Shown: one piece after another, positions 37,920-49,000 of the stretch | Position numbering within the stretch: position 1 is the first letter of the stretch | Layout of the letters: each line of letters begins with the position of its first letter | Assembly (NCBI GenBank): GCA_021432605.1 | Contig: MU271144.1 | Location: 2,972,606-3,036,605 of the forward strand | Direction of reading: 5' to 3' | DNA: 64,000 nucleotides | Source of the DNA: Coniochaeta sp. PMI_546 | Taxonomy: Eukaryota; Ascomycota; Sordariomycetes; Coniochaetales; Coniochaetaceae | Notes under the pieces: generated by a model | Seen by the model: only the letters and a program-made list of their open reading frames with translations | Database searches by the model: none | What the model was told of the DNA's origin: nothing | Position numbers and translations under genes: made by a program

Positions 37920-38491
37920 AATCGATGTGATTGAGCGGCCCTTTGTGCTGGATGTTGTTTGAAAAAGATCAGCAAGGTTTGAGGAGCGCAGCTTGTCGTA
38001 ACTCTGAGACAAGGAGCCAGTAGTCTCAAGCCAGCAGGGCCAGGGCAATCGTCATCACTTATCCTTAGTGGGCAATTGCCAGCCAGCCCCTAGACATACG
38101 TACCTTAATCCTGGCCCATTATCCAAGGGGCGGGGGAAGAAAGTCCCACGTTTCAGTCCGAAGCAGCTGGTGGCTTGTGGCTTGTTTGCAAGTTGAGCAC
38201 AAGGAAACAAAGCTCAGCCACACATGGCGGGGAAGCTCCAGCCACAGTTCAGCCGTCGGGAGAACTCGAGGTGAAGCGCGATAAGGATAAGCCGTTCCGC
38301 ATGCGGCTGGTCATCAGTCACTCCTGTGGCATTTGACTTTATTCGACTGGATTACTTTTCGATGAGAATCACTGCCCATAGGTAGCTATCCAGCTGCAGA
38401 AGTCGCTCTCTAGACACTTGCTCGAAACGCGCAATCCCGAGTTCTCTCCTCTGCCCGGCTCCTCGCACCGGGATGTGGAACCGAATCAACC
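37920..38491. other. Divergent promoter region (sterol transporter / MIT-domain gene)
   Basis: About 0.57 kb between opposite start codons. A GC-box-like AGGGGCGGGG occurs near 38131. I see no gene or repeat. Confidence 0.5.
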
Positions 38492-40149
38492 ATGGATGCC
38501 TCTCCTCTGATCAAAGTATGTCTGCCCTAATCAGTTGCGATGCGAACATCTACTGACAGTCTGTCCAGGCGCATGATCATGCCAAAGCAGCCTCGGATGC
38601 TACGCGCAGCTCGGACAGCACTGTCGCCGTCAACGAGCATGCCTTGGCCGCCGGCGAATTCTCCAACGCCGCCAAGCACACAAGCAGCATCGAGGCCTTG
38701 AGGACACTTAGGCTGCTCGAACAGCATCACCAAAAGCTTTCCGAACTACTCAAATTTCCACTCGAGCACACAAGTCAGCAGTCAACAGAGAGCGACGCAA
38801 CCGAGGGTGACGAGAAACATTCACCCACCGGAGACGATGCGCAAGGAAAAGACAAGAAACAGCCAGGGTCCACAACGGGCAGATCTGTGTCACCAGTTGC
38901 TACCAAACCGCTGCCGACGCTGTCTCACCAGCAGCGCGGTGCCAGGTACCCCGCTCGCGACTTGACCTCGTCCATCGCCAGCAATCTTGCTACCGCCAGG
39001 GGCATCCGGACCGGTCGACGAGGGCAAGTTCTAACGCCGAGCGTGTCGAACGACTTCGCGCCGGGCAGCCTCGAGGTTCACCCTCGTAAGGATGGCACAA
39101 CCCAAAAGGTAAACACCAGGCTGGAACAAACAGGCAAACCGAGTTGGGTTCCACCAAATCCAGTGGCACCTGCCAAACCTGAGCAGCAACAGGCGACAGC
39201 CCCGTCCCAAGACGAGGAGCGCAGCGCCAGCCCGAGCGATGAAGGATTCTCTCGATTCTACAACACGTTCGGAAGCATCTTCAACAAACTATCAGCTCCT
39301 CTTGCCTTCGCAGGACTCCCTCTTATAACAGAAGAGTCGGTCTCGGAGTCGGCTCCGACACCAGCTCCTGAGCCACCGTCTCAGAGGAGGCACCGCTCTC
39401 GACCTCCTCACTCGGCGACCATCGAGCCGGACTTGTCCAAGATCTATTCCAAGGCAACCCTTAGAGCACTGAGAGGTGACGGAAACGGACCCAACGACTC
39501 CTTCTATGTCGTGCCCACCAGCGGCCACACGGCGTCTTACGCCAGCATACTCACCTTTGACCAGAAGGAGAGGCGGCGCATAGCCGCTTCCGTCCACGGA
39601 GGGCATGCAGAGCAGCACCTAGACGATCCGGACGAGGAGGATTTCGTCGACGCCCGAGAATCACAGGCGCCCCTGTCTCCAGCCCTGCGCAAGCGGCTGG
39701 GCAAGGACAAGTCGGACAGAAACCTGCACAACGTGGTCGAGGAACTCCACCTCGAGAACGCTAGCCTGAAGGAGATGCTGGATAAACTAAGCAAGCGACT
39801 GCACGCTTTCGAGATAAATTCTCAGAGCTCGCACCTCGCACTAGCGCAGAGCCTGCGTCTCCAGCGGCCCGGCTCGCCTATGTCCTCTAGCGGAGGAGGA
39901 GGAGGCGGAGGCGGCAAGGCAGTAGAGCACGGCGACGAGGCGCTGAAGAAGAGGAACCGAGAACTGGAGGAGCAGCTGGCCCTAGCGGCGCAGAGAATGG
40001 ATATGCTGGAGCAGGAACATGCGAAGCTGCAGCAGACGCTGGACAAGTACCGTGACCGGTGGGAGAAGCTGAAGGCTGGGGCTAAGGCAAGGAGAGAGGG
40101 GCAGGGGTCGGTTAACAAGGACGGAGAGGCATCCCGGGCCACCAAGTAA
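38492..40149 (+). CDS. MIT-domain protein, possible Atg38/NRBF2-like PI3-kinase complex subunit
   Basis: Two exons: 38492-38515 (8 codons, MDASPLIK) and 38569-40149, with a 53-nt intron; 534 residues. Residues ~8-70 form an MIT-type three-helix bundle: AHDHAKAASDATRSSDSTVA, EHALAAGEFSNAAKHTSSIE, EALRTLRLLEQHHQKLSELL. This layout matches the N-terminal MIT domain of NRBF2/Atg38, which holds the two halves of the autophagy Vps34 complex together. The middle is disordered and Ser/Pro-rich, with a conserved-looking island (RFYNTFGSIFNKLSAPLAFA). The C-terminus is a long coiled coil (RNLHNVVEELHLENASLKEM, then KKRNRELEEQLALAAQRMDM), interrupted by a polyglycine run. An N-terminal MIT plus C-terminal coiled coil is the architecture of NRBF2, but the function is an inference; other MIT proteins of ESCRT or Vps4 pathways are alternatives. 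Confidence 0.7.
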
Positions 40150-40351
40150 AGCAGATGAAGAGGTGTGAGGGCTTATGCATGAGTTCTCGTGAAGTTAGCA
40201 AGCATCGTAGAAAGATTTGACAATATCTGTCCCATGTTCCGGCTGATGAACAGACCGCATCCTTTTTCCCGGTTGCCAACCTTGGATAACACCCAGAAGA
40301 CAAGGGCATCCAACTCATGCTTTTCCAAAGAAAAAGGCATTATCCCAACTT

Positions 40352-41350
40352 TCACTCCACCATCCCATCCGCCTCCCGCTCAGCAATCCGTTCATCCATC
40401 AACCTCCCCAACATCTCCTCCTCATCCAGCACATCCGCCCCCTTCCCATTCCCCATCCTCAGCCCCCGCCGCTCCATCTCCCCCTCCACCATCTCCCTCG
40501 TAACCATCCCCCGCCCCAGCCCACCCACCAGCCCTTCCCCCCTCACCTTCCCAACCCACCCCTCCAGACTCCTCATCCCCACAACCAAGAACCCCAGCTC
40601 CTCCCTCTCGACATCAAACACCTCCCACCAGGCACACTCGGGCATCTTGGCGCCCACGTCCCGCGCGGCGTTGTACACGGCCGCCACGGCCAGGGCGGGG
40701 GGCTGGTGGGTGGCGTACAGCTGCTGCGGGGACAGGAGGGCGGTGTTGAGGTACCGCACCGCCAGGGCGCCGAGGGCGTTCTTCTCCGCCTGCGAGGGGA
40801 GGGCGAAGAAGTCTAGTGCTTGGAGGTAGGTTATCGCCAGGGGGTGGGGGAGGGCGACGTGCGTGTCGAAGCCGAGGGTGTAGAGGATGCGTGCCTCGAG
40901 GGCGAGGAGGGTGGTGTGGAAGGCTTGGTAGGCTGGCTCGCTTGGTGTGTAGCTTGTCAGGTCATCTGGGGGTTTTGATGAGGGTGCTGCTGATTCTGGT
41001 GGTGTGCTGCGGAATAGAGTCGAGTGCGGGGAGAGGAGGTAGGTGTAGACGTTTGCTATGTTTCGCGGCGAGGCGGGCGAGGGGCCAAGCTTGGCGACGA
41101 GGTAGAGGACTGCGGCGGAGAGGGAGCTGAATTCTTGGGAGAGGAGGGGCTCTACCAGCCAGTAGCGCGCCAGGAGCACGTTGGCTTGGGCGGTGACGCT
41201 CTGGGGCAGCTGGAGGAGGAGGCCGGCGGCCTGTGTGAGGGTTTGGGATTGGAAGAAGATGATGTCTTGGAGGTCGGTGGGGAGGGCGCTGAACTGCGAG
41301 CGGCGGTAGAGCTGGTCGGGGGTTGCGAGAGGGTTGGCCAGGTGTGCCAT
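40352..41350 (-). CDS. Cyclin L-like protein
   Basis: A single exon gives 332 residues from the ATG at 41350 (MAHLANPLATPDQLYRRSQF). It carries two cyclin-box folds. The first spans LTQAAGLLLQLPQSVTAQAN, LLARYWLVEPLLSQEFSSLS and AAVLYLVAKLGPSPASPRNI; the second spans EARILYTLGFDTHVALPHPL, ALAVAAVYNAARDVGAKMPE and WWEVFDVEREELGFLVVGMR. Cyclins of this type partner with transcription- or splicing-related CDKs in the nucleus. The tail is charged and low in complexity. The family call as cyclin L-like rests on ILYTLGFDTHVALPHPLA and the WWEVFDVDREELGF-like block. The CDK partner is not identifiable here. It lies head-to-head with the BRE4-type gene. Confidence 0.8.
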   Translation of the reverse strand: MAHLANPLATPDQLYRRSQFSALPTDLQDIIFFQSQTLTQAAGLLLQLPQSVTAQANVLLARYWLVEPLLSQEFSSLSAAVLYLVAKLGPSPASPRNIANVYTYLLSPHSTLFRSTPPESAAPSSKPPDDLTSYTPSEPAYQAFHTTLLALEARILYTLGFDTHVALPHPLAITYLQALDFFALPSQAEKNALGALAVRYLNTALLSPQQLYATHQPPALAVAAVYNAARDVGAKMPECAWWEVFDVEREELGFLVVGMRSLEGWVGKVRGEGLVGGLGRGMVTREMVEGEMERRGLRMGNGKGADVLDEEEMLGRLMDERIAEREADGMVE

Positions 41351-41860
41351 TGTTTTTTCGCTGTTAAGCTGTTGTTATGTCGGGTTGTTGTTGTTGGAGG
41401 AGGAGAACTGGAAGCTATCGCGAGGTTCACCTTGAAATTTAGACGCCTCCTACACATGATGCATGGGATGCTCACCGAGGCCCACCGTGGTGTGGGGTTC
41501 AGGCTAGTGTACACCTTCACCTCGGCATATCAATCCGTTACTGGACCCTTTTACGTAGTATAGCAAGATCCGATGTTTTAGCGGAAACTTTAATCGGAGG
41601 GCGAAGGAATGTAAGAAGGGAAGAACGATTGTATACAATTCTGTGCATTGGAGCTTGTAGCTTCCAATTGGGTTCAGTTGATGCTCACTGCTGCTCAATT
41701 CCACGCGGCGTGTTCGGTGTGTTCTTGGGTAGAGGACAGTCTCTTCCCTCAGTCTCACAACAGCCGATGCTGCTATGTTCGACGTCCATTACCGACGCTG
41801 GAACCATGAGAAGGAGAAGGAAGCCCCCTGGATAAGAGCAGACGCGTCTTCCTGGTAACA
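41351..41860. other. Divergent promoter region (cyclin L-like / BRE4-like)
   Basis: About 0.5 kb between opposite start codons. I see nothing beyond plausible leader sequence. Confidence 0.45.
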
Positions 41861-44800
41861 ATGGCTTTGCCCTCGGGTCTATCTAGACGGCTCACTGCCG
41901 TCAAGTCAAAGTTCCAAACGAACCATCTCTGGCAGCGCATTGTCAAGCACACCATCGCCGTAACCATTGCAGTGACCATCGTCGTCATCCCTGCCGTCAG
42001 CGCTCGCTATGGACCAGCCAGCTACCTCGCCGCCATGACGGCCGTCTTTTGCCACTGCTCCCAACGCTTCGGCCAGATGGCACAGTCTCTGGTCTTCACT
42101 CTGGTCGGAACGTCGCTAGGCCTGGGCTGGTCTGCTCTGGGCATGTATCTGTCCGGTCTTGTCTTCGAGTCCAATGAGCCAGCGGCCTACACCATTCGAG
42201 CCATATTCCTCGTCATCGTTTCCATCGTCCACGGCTATGTCCGGTCCCAAAGCCCTCGTCTCTTCGTTCTGGTCTGGCTCTTTCTCCTCACCAGCTTCAC
42301 GACGTTAGTCGGCACTGCCAACCATGTCACCGTGTCAACAGTGACGAATATTGTGTATCCAATCTTTACGGCTATGGGTGTCCTGCTGATAGTCAATGTG
42401 ACTGTATTCCCCGAGTTCTCGGGCAAGTTCCTGGCCGATACCACCATCCAGACATTGTCCCAGACGCAGACCACTTTGAAGTCGGCAACGGAATGGTTCA
42501 TGGAACCAAAAGAGGACGAAGAGGGGAAAGGCAGAACAGCATGTCGAGCAAGCAAGGTATCGACTGCTGGTACGGGCAAATCCAGAACAGCGTCAACGCA
42601 GGAATCTAGACTTGCTACCCTGACTGACGCAAAGGGCAAGCTGCGAGCCAAGCTGAGCAGCTGCAAGTCCGCGTTGCGGGAATGCATGTATGAGATCGAA
42701 TACGCCGTCGTACCGTCACGGAGCCTGAAACCCATCAGCAGCACAGCCATGGCTGGGCTCATACGGAACATCAACACTCTCATCAGCGCCTGCGAGAGCA
42801 AGTTCGTCCTGATGGGCGCGGGAGAGCCAGACACCGAATCAAGGGGTGCAAGTCACGACTCTGACTCGTCAGACTCCGAAAACGGATTGCCCTCTACAGA
42901 CTATCAAGAGTTTTTGAGGGAGGAGCGCGCGGAGGGATCGCGCGGGCCGAGCCGGCGCAGTCAGCTGCCTGTGTCGAGACGTACATCGCTGGAGGAAAGG
43001 CTGGAGCACGTCAAACCGCAGCGTGAGATTGCTTCTGGAAACCCGGATGTTCTCGAGACTCTGCTTGCCCGAGTTAGAGAGCCAGTCACGGATTTGTTGG
43101 GCCAAGTTGACGCCGCCATTCTCTTGGTTGTCTCATGCCTGGCTTATTGCTACGATGTCGAGAAACTGCCGTCAGGGGTAATTGCCCCCAAGGGCATCAG
43201 GATCGAAGAGCTTGATATCCGCGTGGACACATTCGCCGCGGCCGTTGCGTTTTATGATCTTTGCTTCCAGGATTCACTCAGCAGGGTTGCGGCTGCTGAG
43301 GCAGCAAATGAAGAGGTAAGTTATGTTCCCTATAGATAGAAGTTGTCTTGTAAGAGCATCCAGCTCACTACCTTCTTAGGTCGCCGTCATGCCTAGCATA
43401 GAGACGTTCTTATTGGCTTCGTCCCTCTTGAGCCTACGGCAGGCAGCAGAGCAGGTCATGCAAATGCTCAAGCATGCCAGGACGCTCGTAGCACGTAGAC
43501 AGGCAAGGAGAGACCGGAGACGTCTTTACTGGCCGAGGAAGATCAACTGGAATAGATTTCTCAGATCTGGCGGTGAGCAGGACGTCATGACTCTGCCGGA
43601 AAACGCGCGAAAGGAGGTCAGGACCGGCAAGGACAACAAGGAAAGCAAGTCCAAGCGGAAGGACGATGAAAACGACAATGGCAGCGACTCGGGGAGTGAA
43701 AGCGAGGGAGATGCCAGCCCCCACAGACGAGATGAAGAGGCCAGCCCTCCACATCATACTACGCATGCACCATCGCCTTCCACGTGTGCAGAAGGCTTAG
43801 AGCCAAAGGAAAACTCGAATTGCCGCCGACCCAGGAAATACTCTCTGCTGTGGCTGAGAGCCCGCACCGCGGATTTCATAGAGAGCGTTGCGAGCTCTGA
43901 ACACTTCGCTTACGCGCTCAAGCTCACCATCGCCGTAATGCTGGTAAGCTGGATCGCCTTCTACGCCCCTCTGAACGCGTGGTTCAACTCGATGCGGGTG
44001 GTCTGGGCTCCCCTGCAACTCGTACTCGTCTTCGAGGTAGCCATCGGGTCGTCACTCTGGGTCTTCTTCGTGCGAGCCGGCGGAGTCATCTTCGGCTGTA
44101 TTTGGGGCTACGCATCCTTCGAGATCGGGAGAGGAAACCTCGTCGCTCTGGTGATCATCCTTGTCGTGGGCATTATCCCCTCCGCGTACGTGCAACTTGG
44201 CACGCCGTATGTCAAGGCTGGCATGATATCCATCGTGTCGATGTGCATTGTTGCATTGTGTACGTGCTCCTGTCCACCGCTAATCATCGACACACACTAA
44301 CTTGCACAGCTACCGTGAGCGGAACCGGCCCAGCATGGGACAACTTCGTCAAGCGACTCGTCGCCTTCCTAGTCGGCGGCACCGTCGCCCTGATAGTCGA
44401 AGTAGTCCTCTACCCGGTGCGGGCGCGAGACCGGCTCGTCGAATCCCTCTCGTCCAGCATCGGCCACATCTCCCGCATGCAAGGCATCCTAGCCACCGGC
44501 TCCGAGTCGCCCTCCAAAGTCACCGAGCTGCGCTCCAAACGCCTCAACGCCCGCTTCGCCTCCGCAAACCAGAAAGCCCAGAACTCTCTGTCCGCAGCCG
44601 AGACATTCCTGCCCTTCTGCCTCTCCGAGCCGCGCCTCAAGGGCAGCTTCAGGTCCCTGGAGCCGATCTACAAGGAGATCATCTACGTCCTCCAGCAGAT
44701 CATCGACCGGATGAACAACTCCATCTCCCTCCGGCAGGCCTACGGCAGCTCCGTCCTGGAGGACATGAACCCGCACGTGTACATGTACCGCCGCAACGTC

Positions 44801-45562
44801 TCGGCCGCCATAACCCTCACCCTCTTCGCCGCCAACGAGGCGCTGACCACCAAGATCCCCCTGCCGCAGTTCCTGCCCTCCTGCCGCCTGGCGCAGATGA
44901 GGCTGGTCAACCGCGTCAGGGAGGTGATCCAGACGGAGCAGTCGGCCCTGGCCCGCGGCGGCACGCTCCCGTCTTCCCCGCCGCCGGGGGGAAGCGGGAC
45001 GAACACCCCGCAGAGGATAGACAGCACCATGATCCGCAACGCGACCGAGCAGAAGTTCCTGTCCTGGAGCGCCGCGGCCGCGGGCCAGATGGAGATCATC
45101 GAGTACCTCGAGGAACTGGTCGACCTGACCAAGCTGCTCGTCGGGGTGAACGCGTTCCGCAGCGGGATGCTGGAGAGACCTAGCTACCGGAACTACGCCA
45201 ATCGGTTGAGGACGATGGAGAAGCGGGCGAAGAGTAGAGGTGAGGATGGGAGAGGCGAGACTTTCGGCAGTCCCCCGGCGCCGGATGAGGGTGTCACTAT
45301 ATCCCCCGTGGCCAGCGCCCCGACGGTGCTTCGGCGCCGGCGGACAGGGAGCTCGGGTGCCTTTATGGGCCTGCAGAGGAGCATGACTGGCGCGTTCGGG
45401 AGACGGAGGGCGAGCAACCTCGAGAAGGGGAGGCAGGAGAGGGAGCACGTGCAGGAGGAAGAAGAATACGAGCTTGAGCTGCCGAAGGCGTTGCAAAGGA
45501 TTGGGTCTAGGTATAAACAGGAAAAGGGCATGGGTGAGGTAGACAAGTCACGGAGCAATTGA
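41861..45562 (+). CDS. BRE4-type membrane transporter (ArAE_2 / FUSC-like, DUF2421-DUF2422)
   Basis: A multispanning membrane protein of the aromatic acid exporter-like superfamily, related to yeast Bre4 and to fusaric-acid resistance proteins. Three exons: 41861-43315, 43380-44259 and 44310-45562 (introns 64 and 50 nt), giving about 1,195 residues. The start MALPSGLSRRLTAVKSKFQT is followed by the first membrane half (TIAVTIAVTIVVIPAVSARY, YLAAMTAVFCHCSQRFGQMA, then further helices to about residue 190). A long cytosolic loop is rich in charged and Ser residues. The second half begins near residue 660 (FAYALKLTIAVMLVSWIAFY), runs through FGCIWGYASFEIGRGNLVAL and, after intron 2, VKRLVAFLVGGTVALIVEVV. 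The rest is a soluble helical domain (SIGHISRMQGILATG, YLEELVDLTKLLVGVNAFRS) and an acidic tail. The two-half duplication is typical. The substrate is unknown. Confidence 0.88.
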
Positions 45563-46002
45563 AGAAGCGAGGGATGGGTGTAAAGGTTTAGACTAGGAAA
45601 CTACTATTGTACAATGTCTCCGCCACCAACGATTATCCGTGTTGGCCAACTCCTGACCCCTTTTCCATGAAAAATGCCGATACCCTCTATTGCCTAAGGT
45701 AATGAGGAAAAACAGGCCGAAAAGGAAACCATGACATAAGAAAGACCCTGTAACCGAATCGCCTGAACTGAGAACAATCCGAAATGCCCTGGGTATAGCA
45801 AAGTGACCAATGCCCTAGAAACGCCGATAGGAAATGATGGAAACCCGAATTTGGGGGCAGGGGCCAGGGGGGGGAATATGTGTATCAGTGCAATGGGAAA
45901 AAGAAAAGTGAGACCGAAAAAAACGAAAAGCCGTAACGCCGTTGCCATTTTTTGGAAAGAAGAAAAAAAACCAGGCCGTAAGTCGTAGACCGTAAGCCGC
46001 GC
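45563..46002. other. Convergent intergenic region
   Basis: About 0.44 kb between the converging 3' ends of the BRE4-type gene and SPT3. It is AT-rich with A runs near 45961, as expected for two terminators. No gene is seen. Confidence 0.5.
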
Positions 46003-49000
46003 TCAGATAAGCTTGAGGCTCGCCTTCTGCGCGATCCGGGTGCCGGTGAGCATGGCCTGGCTCTTCTTGGGGCGGGTCTGCAGGCGGCGGAAGGCCTCCT
46101 GGACGTGGCGCGGCTCCACCGGCGTGCGGCCCTCGGAGGGCGGGTCGAACAGCCCCCCCTGGGCTAGCTTGCGCTTCTTGGTGCCGGCCGTGTCGGGCGC
46201 GGTGGACTTGAGCAGGTCCTCGTGCTCCTTGATCTTGAGGGCCTCCTCGGTCAGGGTCTGCACCATCTCGAAGGTCAGGAAGCCGAGGATGTCGACGATA
46301 TCGTCCGAGGGCTTGCTGTCGGTGACGATGTTGAAGCCGGCCCACTCGCGGAACCGCTTGCCCTTGCGGTAGGTGAAGGAGGCCTGGCGGAACTCGGACC
46401 AGGTCACGTATTCCTCCTTGGTCATGGCCTTGGTGCGTTCGTCGGCCTTGCGTAGGCGTTGGAGAGTGATATAGTTCATCTCCTCCTCTTCTTCGTCTTC
46501 CTCGTCTTCACGTTCGGGCACTTCCTGGCTGAAGAAGGATGAGGGCTCCCAAGGCAGGCCCACCTTGTTCTTCTTGTTCTTCTTGGTGGTCTCGTCCACT
46601 GGTCCACCGGGTAAAGCTCCTGCGACCGGATCCTCTCCCGCACCGAGGTCGGCATCTCCGCCCTTGTCATCCGAGTCCTTGACATTCTTGCGCACATCCT
46701 TCCAAGAGAGGAAGGTACGTAGGCGGGAGACTTTCGGGGCATCGTCGCGAATCTGAAAAATCAAATCATTGATAGTGATGGATCGTGATCCTCGACGAGC
46801 CGCAAGCTCCGTGCAACTGCGCAGCTATGGTTGCGTTAGCTCATCAAGATCAAGTTAGTTATGATATGTACAAGGTGGACTCACAATCTCGACTACCTGC
46901 TGCCGCACAATCTCCTCGATCATGCCTGTTGTTTCTGCTGATGGCTCTCCTGTCTCTCCGGAGACGTACATCATCTGTTCAATCTTGTTAATAACGTCCT
47001 TCCTGAACTCCTCCGCATCGCTCATAACGTCTAGGTAGTTGTTCGGGGAACCACTAGATCTGAGCCGCGAGGCACTCGCCTCCGACCGTCCGCCATGGTC
47101 CTGTGTCATGTATTCGGGTATGTTGTTGACGGCTTCCATGCTGCTGGAATCCGGGAGGAACATGTCGTCGATGTTCCGATATGGCTTAACGCCGCGTGCC
47201 GTCTTTGCTGCTGAAGCCTCCTCACGCCTCTCTACTTTCTCCTTCAATGCCCACGCACGCGAGAAACGCTTGGCTACGCGCTCATTGACAGCTTCGCTTC
47301 GACGGACAGATATCCTTGTAGGTTTGATGCCTGCCAGACGACGCATAATACGATGCTTGCGATCTGCCTTGTTTCCCATGGGTTCTCCTTGCGCTCCTTC
47401 ACTGACAACCCTTTTCCCGCCGTCGGACTTGTCGACGCGCTTGCCTGTGCCCCGGTTGCCAGATTTCTTCTTGGGCACAGACGGGGTTGCTCGCTTAGTT
47501 TTGCGAGCCTCGTCCACCCCGGCGGCCGCGCCGCGACGTGGACTTCGGCTGCGTTCCTGCATCAGCTGGGACGCCTCCGACGGGCTCTTGGGAGGTAGGA
47601 CTCCGGGGGGTAACATTCTGCTCGGATTCGGCCTGGGAATCTGTTTCAGGCTGCTGCTGGCTGCTCGTAGCAGATGTTTTACGCCGTTTGGTTGGCGGCG
47701 CACCGGGACGGGGCCGGCCGTTCAGGCTAGATGTTCCTTGACGAACGGCGCACCCGATATTCTTGAAGGGGTTGTCAGGAAGAGGCTCGGGCGAAGAACC
47801 GAGGATCAGATGGGGCGGCACAGCCGGTAAATCGGGCGAAGAGCCGAGGATGAGATGGGCGGGCACTTCTGGGAGCTCTGGAGATGGTTCTGGCTCTGCT
47901 GGTGTCGCTCTCCGCGCAGGCACTGGATAGGGGTTGTACCGATGGCTTGCGGTGTGGGCTCGTCCAGTGGCAGTCCTACCGTATGTCCGTCTGCGACTGA
48001 TATGCTCGCTAGGGCTGCTGCTTGGTCCAACGGCACGAGGGCCAGAATTGCCAGAAGAAACCAAATGAGGTGCAACCGTAGCCGAGATTCGATGAAGGTG
48101 AGCCGATTGTTGATTCAGGACAGGTTGGAAATTCTGAGCAGAGTAGCTACTCTGACCAGATTGCAGATCCTGAGCAGAGAGATGACCTTGTCCGAGGTCG
48201 AGGTATCCAGGAATCCGGGGGTACTGAGCAGACGCAGGCTGCTGCGAAGAAAGATGCTGATCCAGCTGAGTGATCTGACCAAAATGAGGTCCCGGCACGA
48301 ACCCAGAGTTCTGGTTCGCTTGCAAATTCTGGAAGAGTGAAGGACTCTGTGGAGCAGAGAGAAGAGATGGTTGAAAGTTCTGGAAATCCTGAAAGTTCTG
48401 AGTAAACAGAGCGTCCTGACCGAATTGAGGTCCCGGAACAAAGTGCGAGTTCTGACCAAGTTGGTGATTTGGCACAAGCTGTGCGTTCTGAGCCACCTGA
48501 TAATTCGGATTGAACGGATTGAACTGAGAAGGTCTCGCGAGCAAGCGGCCCTGGCCGAGGGAACGAGACTGTGAGGTACGGTTGCCAGGAAGTTGAGAGT
48601 ACCCAGCAAGTTGGGGAGACGGCACGGTATAAGGATTTGGCGGAGGTGCCGAATACAGCGCGTTGTGCTGATGACCCGCAGGTAAGGCCAGAGCGAAAGG
48701 GTTGTTCAGGACACCGGGTGTGGTGTTTTGGTAAGTTGTTCCGGTAGGCTGCTGAGCAAGTGGTGTGGTGTTGTGCAGGAGTTGTTGGGCTGTGGAGCTG
48801 TCGTAATACTGACGCCAGTCGTCGAAGTCCAGGGACCCAAGCTCACCCCCAGCCACGAGAGAGCTTTGCGCGAATGCAGTCGGCGTCGCAGACGCAGATT
48901 GGTTCCAGGTCAGAGCGTCAAAAACAGTGACTTCTCCGTTATCACCCACAATGAATATCCCGTCATACTCATCATCGATAGCGATCGCGTTGCCCTGGGA

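Noticed and set aside
37920-38048. Upstream extension of the sterol-transporter first exon
   Set aside because: The frame is open to about 38048 but contains no ATG before 37919, so the start at 37919 is used unless an earlier exon exists.
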